From Lineolata rhizophorae (taxonomy: Eukaryota; Ascomycota; Dothideomycetes; Lineolatales; Lineolataceae), in contig MU001708.1 in assembly GCA_010093515.1 (NCBI GenBank), positions 62,001 to 126,000 on the forward strand: 64,000 bases of DNA. Direction: 5' to 3'. The notes beneath the pieces were generated by a model. That model searched no databases. It saw only the letters and a list, made by a program, of their open reading frames with translations, and had not been told where the DNA came from. The translations under genes were made by a program, and so were the position numbers. Positions 13,301 through 22,990 of the stretch are shown here, one piece after another (position 1 is the stretch's first letter; the number at the start of each line of letters is the position of its first letter).

Positions 13301-15600
13301 CGGCAGGCGTGTACGTAGGTAGCACCGTGCGCGCAAACAGACGGGTCTGGATCGCGCGTCCGCTGCCCTTCTCCCTCGGCCCAGCGGCCGGCGCCCAATC
13401 GCGCCGCCGAGCCGCTCATGCGCCATGCCGTCATCGCTGCGGGCGTCGCCGCGTGCGTCGATGCGGGCCAGGGGACCCCCATGCAGTGCAGCAGCCTTTT
13501 GGTGTAGGAAGACGCTGGGCAACCTGCATACGACGTACTACGTAGGTAGGTACATTGGTACCGCTGTATGTGCCTACTACGCTGGAGATATGTGCTCCGT
13601 GCGACGTACTCTGTTCGGAGGAGGTTAGCTAAGCATATTTACCATCTTAAACGCCCTCTGTGGGTCCGAGCTCCTCGAGCGCAGTCCAGCCGCGAGGCGG
13701 GGGGAGCTGCCCGTCCCACGGGGCCGTTTCGTCTACCCATGGGTAGCACGTATCACTCGTTGCTGCTGGCTGGCTGGGCTGCTGGAGCCCGACCTGGCCT
13801 GGGTGCAGCGGGCGGCGTCGATCCGGCCGCCGGGCGGGGCGAAGATCAATCAAATCCACGATTGCCCTTAGCCGGTTGCGGGAGCGCTCGAGAAGGACGC
13901 ACGTGCCGGTTCCACCGCATTGGCGGCCCAGTCCGAAGAAGTTGTAGGGAAAGGGGGAAAAAGGAAAGGGAGAAAGGCTCGAACTCTCCGATATACGCCT
14001 TCGTGGCCCTTCTGCGCGGACCATGCTGATAGAGTTGATCTCCCAGCTGGCTCTGACTTGTGCACATTGGCCCTCTTGCCTCGCCTGTCGATTCTCGAAC
14101 CGTGATTGGCGTCGCTTGCCCCGGCTTGATTCGCCCTTCTAGATCCTCGTAGCCCGGTACCGAGTACATGGTGGAAGAGAAGATCCATCTGAACGCACTA
14201 GAGATTAGGCAAGAGAAAGGAAAATACAAGAGCTCAACTGACCTATGTCCGATCCGGCCGGTTGCTCTGCACACCACTTAACGAGCCCTTCGACGGTCTG
14301 TGTGCCGTGAACAACCTGACCAGCGATCTTAATTTGCACACCGCTTCAGGCTCCCCGGGCTACAGTTCGATTCTCGTTTACATACGTTGACCCAGTGCGT
14401 CGTCGCCAAGGGCCCGTTCTAGTGGAACCTTTGTAGGTGGGTCATCCGCCGGGTGCAGAGTACTTACCGCCTTGGCCTTTGGATATTGGTAAGCAGGCAG
14501 GATCTCCTACCTACCTACCAACTACCCAAGGTAAGTAACCAACAAGTTTGCATTTGCAAGACTTCAAGTGCTGCCGATTTACCTGCTCCCGAGCTACTCT
14601 CGTGGGTGGAGGCTTTGCGTGGTTAGCAATCAGCGCAGGGATCCTACGATCCAGGTGGGCTAGTTTTGCGGATGTGAACGCGGATGCGGATGCGGATGCG
14701 GATGCGGATACGGGTGCAAGTGCAGAACCGCGGATAAGGATGCCGATGGAAATCCCCGCGAATCAAAACTGCCCATTGTGCGCGAGCTTCCCATGAAAAA
14801 TGTGCAAGTCCGCAAATCCGCATTTCGCAATATTCGACGTGGTTCGGACTTGTTGCTTCCTTGACTTGAGCGAAACTAAGGCTCCGAGGTCCACCCTCCG
14901 CCGAATCCAAGCACTCCCACGTGCCTCTCATTATAAATGCAGCAGCCAGCCAGCCATGTGCCGGCCCAGCCCCGAGTCTGAGGTGGGCCCATGAACCGCC
15001 GGGAATTAAGCATGGCCTCGTGGCAGGCGCTAGCTGGGCACAGTGCTTGGTTCGTACCTAGCACAGCGTTGCATGGGAAAGTAGGCGAGACTGTGGGACA
15101 AAGCAGAGGCTAGGCAGGTGCTTCTTTCGTTCTCCGTTTAGTCGCTAGTCGTTCTAGATGCCTTATCGACTGACTATAGGTTCTAACCACAGGTCCTAGT
15201 GGGAACGGGTGGGAGCGGCTATCGTACTATGCACTTGCTATTGCCACAGTCTAGACTTTCACTAGTGGATCGTGATCTGACCACAATGGGCCCACAATGA
15301 TGCGAGATTATGTCGAGACGAACTACGATATATTGGCCTTGGGCACGGCCTTTCTTTTCTGAAACCATTGATTTTGTGTGGAACGATGGATAAAGGTGCT
15401 GAAGGATAGTTTTGCTGTGATGCGATAGTGGTAGTACGTACCAGTTCTTACCAGTAAAGTGAATACCTAGTCACTAGTTTTCTCCAATCACTAGACTGTA
15501 TTGAGCCCCTAAACGTCCAGTTAAAAGTTAAAACAAAAAAAATCACTCTTTTAGAAATAAGGACCCCAAGCAAAAGTTCAATCCAATATAAATAATTTGC
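10336..15600. other. Gene-free GC-rich interval
   Basis: About 5.3 kb with no supportable gene. Open frames on both strands are GC-biased, Arg/Pro/Ala-rich and overlap one another, as expected from chance in high-GC DNA. The part next to 10335 should contain the promoter and leader of the histidine kinase gene. It holds G/C homopolymer runs (for example near 12370 and 12590), one TACTCCGTA at 13248-13256, tracts built from CCTAC/GTAGG words (13540-13555, 14505-14520), and a short GGATGC tandem repeat at 14682-14711. No tRNA- or 5S-like sequence was found by eye. Confidence 0.5.
14682..14711. repeat. GGATGC hexanucleotide tandem repeat
   Basis: Four exact GGATGC units followed by one GGATAC variant, in intergenic DNA. 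It is a simple microsatellite. Confidence 0.85.
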
Positions 15601-15626
15601 AAATTAAAGCAATATTCAAGCCAAGC

Positions 15627-16492
15627 TCATGGGGTGAAAATTGCCACTCCGTCATTCTCGTCCACTAAGCTTGGACACGCCCAGAAAAAAGAAGGATCAC
15701 GTCCATCATAACAACATCGTAACGAGCCGCACCTCAATCCTTCTACCGCAAACCCCTGACCAGCCTCATCTCCTCTCTCCACCTCCCTCCCCGCCGTACA
15801 TTCGATTTTGATTCCCAACCCAGCCAAACCCTCCACCAGCCACGACAGCCCAAACATGACACCCCCCGGATCAGTCGCCCTAGACGACCTCTCCCCTACA
15901 ACGTACACAGCAAGGCCCTGCGACTACGCTGCACAGTTTCGAACAGACCCAAAGTTCCGTCCGAGTAGAACGGCAGGAGGAGAGCGTACTTATCGAGCCC
16001 GCGAGCCAAACGCGGCTCCACGCATTCGCGGGACGTCGCTTCGGTTGGCACACGCGACGTCGATCCGGAACGGCTGCGCCTCCGGCGGGAAGCAGAGCGC
16101 ATCGCAGAGCAACTGGGTGATTGATAAAAAGGCCTTTTTTTTTCTTGGACCGTGTTCTTTCGACTTTGGTCGAGTTGCCCCAGGGCCAGGATAACGTCGC
16201 ATTCTCGAGGTCAATGCCGTCGGAAGACGTATGGGGGAGTTCGTAGCGCGGTTCGAAGGCCTCGCTGTCGTCGGGAGTGACTAGGGAGGGCTGGTACTTT
16301 AGAGGCTGTTTTTGTGCTGCGTGTGGTTGCGTGGGAGATGGCGATAGGCGGACTCTATGGATCTTGGACACCGTTGCGAAGGATGGGACTGGAGGAGGGG
16401 TAGATGGAGTCCATGGCTTCACGGTCCGATTGAGAAGAGTGGATGCTGTTGTCCTAATCGGCGAAGGTCTATTGATTGAAGGAGTAGTTTAG
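15627..16492 (-). pseudogene. Unassigned minus-strand coding-like region, possibly a broken gene
   Basis: A minus-strand frame is open from about 16492 down past 16165. It has Pro/Ser-rich sequence with RYELPHTSSDGIDLEN and ending NATLSWPWGNSTK, but no ATG is in frame; the first candidate start is GTG at 16422. A weak GTCGAA donor at 16164 and a CCAG acceptor at 16113 would join it to LLCDALCFPPEAQPF down to a stop at 15990. Further coding-like peptide (LDKYALLLPFYSDGTLGLF, then SWLVEGLAGLGIKIECTAG) lies downstream in two other frames to 15627. This could be a real gene with introns I cannot place, or a decayed one. I do not recognise the product. It lies directly upstream of the DUF3435 relic and points away from it. 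Confidence 0.3.
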
Positions 16493-16536
16493 CAGGCATA
16501 TCACCGTGAAAGCGTGGCTATGCCACAGCGGAAGTC

Positions 16537-18130
16537 ATGGCGCTCGGATCAGTTGGTAAGCTCGATGAGGAAGATGAACTGCAAACTCCCGACAGCGTGC
16601 GACGCAAAATACGCCGATTCTGTAACGCGTGGGAACGTCAGCATGATCTATCAATACCCCTGGAAGTCAAGCGCTCGATGGTACCGGCAAGTATGACCTC
16701 CTACCAGCGTGCGGCCTTTTTTTCATGACGCTTATCAGTCACAAGCGTATTGAAAAGGAACTCGCGGAGAAGCTCGGTCTGAAAGATCTATATTGAGAGC
16801 AAACATACCTGACCATAGAGAACCATGTCAAGCTGCATGAGCTCCTGTGGTTCGATGACTATCATGGCTACGTGCACAACAGGTACCGCGTGGACGACGC
16901 CAACCTTGTAAATTCTCATTGTTTTACTTTCGCTCGCCTTAAGGAGCTATATCAGGCCAAGCACCGGGTGAGTGCCAATAATGGCACTGTTAAATGTGAC
17001 CATTTCGCTGACTTTGAGGCAGGATCTCGTCTTGCTAGTGGGGTGGAAATATGGAGAGCCGGAGCTGAAGCTGAAAATCAAGAGGAGAGAATGCAAAAGG
17101 AAGCACAAGAAACAGTAAGTCGCAGGCAACTGGCCGCCCTTGGCAACGCAGCTGACCACCGTTTAGGCCGGAACACATCATACCCGAGAAGATGTCGCCA
17201 AAGCTTGGACCTCCGCCCCTGTACTCACAGCCAACATTGCTCTGGCTCGCCACTTTCATCTCGTCCAAGGCGATCAAAGGCAATCCCACCCTTGAGGAAG
17301 TCCTTGGGCTCGTTCCGCCACCAGGTCGGAAACACGGGGTGATCCCATGGGAAGAGGATATGCTAGACAAGCCGGTCTTCCCGAGTTAGGCCTCAGAGGG
17401 GCCAAAACCGGAGGCCCGAAGTCCAAGCAGTTTGGGCCATCAAAGACCAGACACCGCTAAGCGTGCCGGGTTCTGCGACGGCATGGGCTTTCACGCTCTC
17501 CGCCCTGGGGTCCTCGTCAAAGTTGTTGGTAGGATTGTCTGCTCTAGCGAGCGAGTACATGCCGTAGCCTGCTAACATAAAGACCAGATGACGGCTACTG
17601 CATCGAGTAGGTGTTGAAGTACGCCGACCAGCAGAACTCTTCAGTTCTCCGCAGACATTACCTAGGTGCAATGAACACAGTCGACGGGGTGGGGAGCTAC
17701 CTAGGTATGGATAGCAGGAGCGACCTCACTGAGGACTTCCTGTCGGCGACAATGAGATGAAATATGGACCTGCCTCTCGGACTCCCGACCAAGGAGCGGG
17801 CCGCGCTGGAGCTACAAGAGGAATATGTTGCATCCAAGCGAGAAACCGAGGAGCTCACACTGCAGATTGAAGATGTCAGCACCGCAGAGGAGGCGCGGGA
17901 ACAGTACAAGGCCTTTCGACGTCAAGCATGCGCTGAGCGACGAGGGCTAGAGAAGAATAAAATGCGAGAGTGCCAGTAGAACCAGCCGCTTGAATATCCG
18001 ACCGAACGGGAACGCCGTGAACAGAGCGACTGGCGACGAACTCGCCTACCTCGTATCTTGCATATGATGCCAGAACGCCGACCTCTGTTTCATACCTTAG
18101 CTATGCCTCCCTCAAAACACCTGTAAATAA
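16537..18130 (+). mobile_element. Decayed DUF3435 tyrosine-recombinase gene (Starship captain / FluG-type superfamily)
   Basis: DUF3435 proteins are fungal tyrosine recombinases. Members of the superfamily are the captains that move giant Starship elements; others sit in short or orphan elements. Read in order on the plus strand, pieces match the family: DSVRRKIRRFCNAWERQHDL near 16600-16660, LTIENHVKLHELLWFDDYH near 16810-16870, the YRVDDANLVNSHCFTFARLK block, WKYGEPELKLKIKRRECKRK near 17043-17100, PPPLYSQPTLLWLATFISSK, PPPGRKHGVIPWEEDMLDKP near 17315-17370, and the C-terminal RRHYLGAMNTVDGVGSYLGM that carries the expected nucleophile Tyr. The SLPTKE-like segment and the MMPERRPLFH segment near 18065 follow. 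The pieces fall in different frames with several breaks, so no working protein is expected, although intron signals explain part of this. Base composition is lower in GC than the flanking core genes. Family recognition is from memory of conserved blocks. Confidence 0.65.
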
Positions 18131-18639
18131 GGAAACGGTCGAGGCTCCGCACTCCGCCTTAAAGACGACTGACGTCCATCAGCTCGGATGAGGAGGCTTT
18201 TCCCAAGCACAAGAGGGAGAACTAGTTGCTGGGTGGTCATAGAGTCGTCCAGTAGAGAATTTCGTCTTCTCTTCCCAACTTTTACGATCCTCCATTTTAA
18301 GCTGATCGTTGTCTCTATTCGTCTCTGTGCTTTACCTAGACCTAGTAAGCTGACTACCGGAGGCGGAACAACAACACTTGTCATTATGGACCTCTTGAAG
18401 CAGTTCCAGGATCGATTAGTATGAACCTCTTTTGAGAGAACAGCGGAGAGAAGTGCATACCGACGATAAAACAGCAGGGACTGGTGGTCGAAATTAGTAC
18501 CGGAATCCCCTTCACAACACTCTGGCAAAGCCCGAAAGACCCGTTAGATATTCGTATCTTGATCTAGACGGAGGCCGAAACTTATCCGACAGCAAATTCA
18601 AGTCTCCGGCAGCTGCTTCAACAACCTGCTGAACGAGAA

Positions 18640-18905
18640 CTTTACGGTAGCCTTACCGAGCTCTCAGAGCTGTGTCAAGACCTCAGTGTCGATGACAGAT
18701 ATGTCATTTACTCTGTCATGTACTACCAATACGGCCAAGAGCTCGACGGACCATGTGAACACTGCAAAGAAAAGGGTGGGGCTCCTTTCGAGAAGTGCGT
18801 GGTCTCGCATGGCCAATTCAGCAATGCTTGCGCCAACTGCATTTTGACACGATGTCATAGATCGTCTCGTGGATCATCTCTTGAAAATCCGATTGTGTTG
18901 TAAGG
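18640..18905 (+). pseudogene. DUF3716-like cysteine-motif fragment
   Basis: A plus-strand stretch reads DDRYVIYSVMYYQYGQELD, then GPCEHCKEKGGAPFEKCVVS, then GQFSNACANCILTRCH. The pattern C-x2-C, GPFxxC, then CANC resembles the small cysteine-rich module of fungal DUF3716 proteins. The frame is open over about 80 codons from about 18658 to the TAA at 18901-18903, but no convincing start is seen, and the sequence between it and the DUF3435 relic is broken. It may be a remnant of a separate small gene or a tail of the same element. Confidence 0.4.
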
Positions 18906-21179
18906 TAAATAATGTTGCATATTGGTCTCAGCTGTCATGCATGCTGTTGTCAGGGCGAGTTGATTTGAAGTGCCACGGTCGAGTGGGCAAGGGCTGTCTT
19001 CTTTGTCAGGTCTTGCTCTCGTTCTGCGGTCGTTTACCGTCGCTTCTGCTTTCTTAGAGAGATCGTATATCCGTTACGTTTAGCCCCTTGAGCAACACGG
19101 AGACAAGCTTTAAACAGTGAGCTGCGACAAGTCCACCTGCCGCGACGTTCCAGCATGGCATGTTGAGGGCCTGTCACCCGAATTTAGCAAGGATCAAAAA
19201 TGGTGCCATCTCCAGTTCGGCAAAGCCGACTAGTAGAAACGTCTCGCATGAGCAAAAGGAGGGACAAATTTGAGGCTCCTTCGTGCTCAGACGTCCAACA
19301 TAACATCACGTGCTACTACATGATAACCTTATCACGTGGGACTTTACACAGCTAACATGCCTGCACTAGCACAGCATTTGCCTGGTTCAAAGCAGCCAGG
19401 TATCTGGTGCTATCTGTAGGCGTCTCGGGTCTAGATCAACGCTGAACAGGTATTCCAAATAGGAGTTCAGCGATAGGCAAGTTAGCTTCGCTTCTAGATA
19501 CAAGACGTAGCGCGAAGAAGAGGAAAGGAGAGGAAGGAAGCGGACACAGCTTCTGCCAGTTCAGGGGTAAGCTTGATTATGTCAGGTTCACTTGTGCATA
19601 TGATCACGTGAATCACTCACGGTGTCCTCTTGAAGTGCCAGTACGCGGGGCTAGTGCTTGCTCTTAAGCACTAGGGGTTTAAACGGGGTGCGTCGTCAGA
19701 AGTATCGTGGCTCTGCTCTAGTCTTTAGGAAGTGATGAGTGCCTGAACGGTTGTTTAACAGTCGTCGTGCAAGCGACTTCGTAGGAAGCCACACGGGCGA
19801 AGCAACACGTCGTCTGGCGCTTCCTGTCGCTAGATGATTATTTTAGGCCAGTCCTCACTCAACAATTCTCGTACGAGAAGTGTCTTCGTACGCTAGCTAT
19901 CCGCTTACAGAGCACGTCGTCTGAAGCCCTCGATCGTTTGAGCATAGGTAAGCGCTCGCGCAAAGGACTCTGAGAGAGGAAAACTGCTTCCTGCTGCATG
20001 CTGTATGAGCGTCTAATTAGATACACGGGTTAACATGAGCCCTCTCCTCCTCGAACATCCTCGAAAACAAAGCTCGAACGAGAACTCCTGAGACAAACCC
20101 GCACTCATCCGAAGCTCTACGTCGTCTGGAGCTGCAGATGGTCAGAGGCCACAGGGCGAATGGTAGCGCGGTGCTCATGTGCCGATAGGCCTTTAGAAAC
20201 AGTACAAGCGGTGAGAAATATGAGCGTGCTTGTACTAACAGAAAGTACATTAAGGCCAACAATAACTGTGGATGATATATAAGATGTTACATAATATGTA
20301 TATTTGTTTGCATTTAGCACGCTATTTCTTTCACCACTTGCGGCGATTCTAAGCTAAAGTGCCGAGATCTGCGATATTCAGTCCTATCCCTTTCCCTGTT
20401 GGTAGCGGTGTTAGCCTATATGTAGTCCCTAGCCAGCAGAATCGTACTGAAATGCGATACTGTGCCAGTGTTTTGACCAAGTTGGCTAGTTGCAGGCTAG
20501 GGCATGCTAGTTCTAACACTCTATAAGTTTCTACTTTATAAAGGCGACTATTTTTAAGAATTCTATACTATATAGAGATTATAGGGTAAAATGAAATCTA
20601 ATTAGTAGATTAAATTTATAGAGTATACCTACTTGCGAGATACTAAGCTTTTCTAGATATGGTTTAAGAGTAAGCTAATATTACGGGCCGTAGATTAGCG
20701 CCGGGGTTGGCAAAAACAGTTAAAGAGAATGAAAATCGACGCACCCTTCAGGCCGCCCTGTCTAGACTTGTGATTGGCAAGATATGCTTACTAAGGAGCG
20801 ACATGGCTGCTCACAAAAATTCCTTGTCCGGATTTTGTGAGAAATGCACATTCCAGTTCTCCTGACGTAAATCCCTGTCGCGCACGACAATATACTGCAG
20901 CGAGTGTGCAAGCACTGCAAATGCAAGTGCAAGTGCACGACCGAGCCTTTTCAACAGGTAGATTTATCCCTGAGGGAACAGAGTTGTATGGCCCGTCAAG
21001 TTTTGCCAACTCGGTGAGAGGAAAGCTACTTATCAGCTTAACTCTTCCAGCCGTAAATTCCTTCCAGTCACAATGGTCTGCCCTACCCTTCATCAGCGCC
21101 TTTGGGCATCATCGCAGTGCACCGCCTTTGTCGCTATCATTGACTCGCCGCCCCTCACCTCTTCCGATAGTTTCATATC
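18906..21179. other. Gene-poor relic DNA with an AT-rich patch
   Basis: No supportable gene. 20510-20700 is strongly AT-rich (rich in TATA, TTTA and TAGAT words), in contrast to the GC-rich core. This is compatible with old repeat DNA mutated by repeat-induced point mutation (RIP), but I have not measured RIP indices. 20840-21179 is more balanced and should include the promoter and leader of the HNH gene. Confidence 0.5.
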
Positions 21180-22467
21180 ATGTTGTACAGCTCAATGGCC
21201 AATCCTTCGCCTCATCACCGCCATCAGGCGTCCCTCAAGGGCGTCATCGACTTTTCCACCGAACCGCCGCTGGGAGCAAATGAGCGTGTCGAGGCCAGGC
21301 GCAGATTTTACCACATAGTCAACCATTTTGAGGATACAGAGAAGAGGAACAGCAGCGGCAGCAGCGGCAACGAGCCGTATAATCGACCGGTCTTCGTCCG
21401 CCTCACTTATGAGTACGCCCTCTCCGAGGAATCGCAAGATCACTATCTGCGGGCCTTCTTCCGTTTCATGGCGCTCTCGGTGACTGGAGAAGACGTGGAT
21501 TTCGGCGATAAGAACCTCAAAGATGAGATTCGCTCGACCTTGCTTAGCTTCGCAGATTATCTCCTAGACAGCTTCTTCCTGCCTTGTCTGTATCCCAATC
21601 TCTTCAACTCCCCAACCTCTGCTGATGTCTTCTTCTAGTGAGAGCTTCTACGAAAAAGACTCCCCAACCATCTCCCGCGCACCGTTCCGCCGTCGAAAGG
21701 GGAGCACAACAGTTTTTTGGGACGCCGGAACGAGTATCAGCCCTTCATGGCACCTGTCTTGTCCGTGACCGTCACCGCTGTGTAATATCTCGCCGCTTTG
21801 ATCAAAAGGAAGCTGTAAAGCGTTGGGAAAAAGATGGCAAAAACTACAAAGACGACGACGGGAATTCCCTTGTTTCAGAAGGGTTCAATAAGCTAGAAGT
21901 TGCCCATATCCTCCCGCGTTCTCTGACAAAGATTGAATCGGGCTCTGAATTAGTTTGTCCCTAAAATTCGAAACAAAGGTGTTTCTCCTGGCTGATTCAT
22001 CTACACAGAGTGCTTCGAAACAAGCCGCACTCGCCATTCTTAACATGTTTGACAGCGGCATTGGGCACCTTATTGAGGGCGCCAACATCGACCAGCCACA
22101 TAACGCCCTCACTCTTACAGCTGATCTTCACGAGCTCTTTGGCGACTTCCGCATATATTTCACCTCGACGGAACAAGAGCACAGCTACCGGATTGACTCT
22201 TTTCTGCCGCCGGCTCTCTTGCCAATTCATCTCCCAGTTACTCGTACGCTGTACCTCACGCCTAATAGGACGATTGATCCCCCTTTACCGCGGCTCCTTG
22301 CCATCCATCGTGCTATTGCTCACATCCTTCACCTCTCCGCGGCAGGCCAGTACATCGATAGAATACTGCGAGATGTCGAGGAGACGGGCGTACGGGCAGA
22401 CGGATCTACTGACTTGAGTCGTATCCTAAGGCTCGGACTGGGTGGGTGGTTACGTGTCGCTATTTGA
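21180..22467 (+). CDS. HNH_2-type nuclease-domain protein
   Basis: Fungal HNH_2 (PF13391-like) protein. The family has a beta-beta-alpha metal nuclease fold, but its role in fungi is mostly unknown. My model is 21180-21585, 21639-21952 and 22009-22467, with introns of 53 and 56 bp in matching phase, giving 392 aa. The N-terminal half, with SFADYLLDSFFLP near the first splice, is helical and of unknown function. The HNH core follows: CLVRDRHRCVISRRFD supplies the leading strand, LEVAHILPRS (His near 224) the first H, and HNALTLTADLHELFGDF (Asn272, His281) the N and second H. All three signature positions are present and no frame break is needed, in contrast to the neighbouring relics. The first in-frame ATG was chosen; MANPSP six codons later is an alternative. 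Its position between a recombinase relic and a DNA transposon suggests accessory DNA. Confidence 0.75.
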
Positions 22468-22901
22468 TGCCTAGCATTCGAAGCGTGTCGAAAGGGCCAG
22501 GAGGCCGAGATACGGATCGATAGTGCCTGTGCACATTCTGCTCTGTTGCAATACTAGTGGGGACGAGCAGGATGGAGACGACGTACTTCTCTAGCTGGAA
22601 ATGGTAGGCGGTAACAGGCGAGAGGCAGAATTTGAGTGGTGGAAGTGCTACCCCTCACTGCATTCCATAGAGTGAGAAGTACTAAGTACCCCTCGCAGGA
22701 GCCAGACAAAAGATGAGCACAATTCTGCAAGCGGACATGGCGTCACAGCCTTTGTTGGTGTCGTGAATATCAATGTATGGCAGCAGTAGACACGTGACGC
22801 CCGGGGCCAAGTAATGCCGGCCCTGGTTCAGCACACAGCAAGTGCCAAGCCATTAGTTTAACACTCACCAAATTTCCTACCAAAATCTAGGAATTTAGCT
22901 A
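22468..22901. other. Intergenic region between HNH gene and transposon
   Basis: About 430 bp holding the HNH gene 3' region and the left flank of the transposon. The TA dinucleotide at 22900-22901 is the left copy of the transposon target-site duplication. I see nothing else in it. Confidence 0.6.
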
Positions 22902-22946
22902 ACCGTTCCCATCAGGGTATGACCCACCCTCAGGGTATGACCCACT
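22902..22946 (+). repeat. Left 45-bp terminal inverted repeat of pogo-type element
   Basis: Begins ACCGTTCCCATCAGGG and is the exact reverse complement of 24708-24752. It contains two copies of CAGGGTATGACCCA with an 18-bp period (22913-22926 and 22931-22944), which could be tandem transposase binding sites. That function is inferred. Confidence 0.95.
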
Positions 22947-22990
22947 CAACACCATGATCCTATCCCAATTCATCATAGAACCTTCAATTC

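Noticed and set aside
13846-14277. 143-codon minus-strand frame with MYSVPGYEDLEGRIKPGQ
   Set aside because: Composition is plausible, but no family is recognised and no splice or start support was found.
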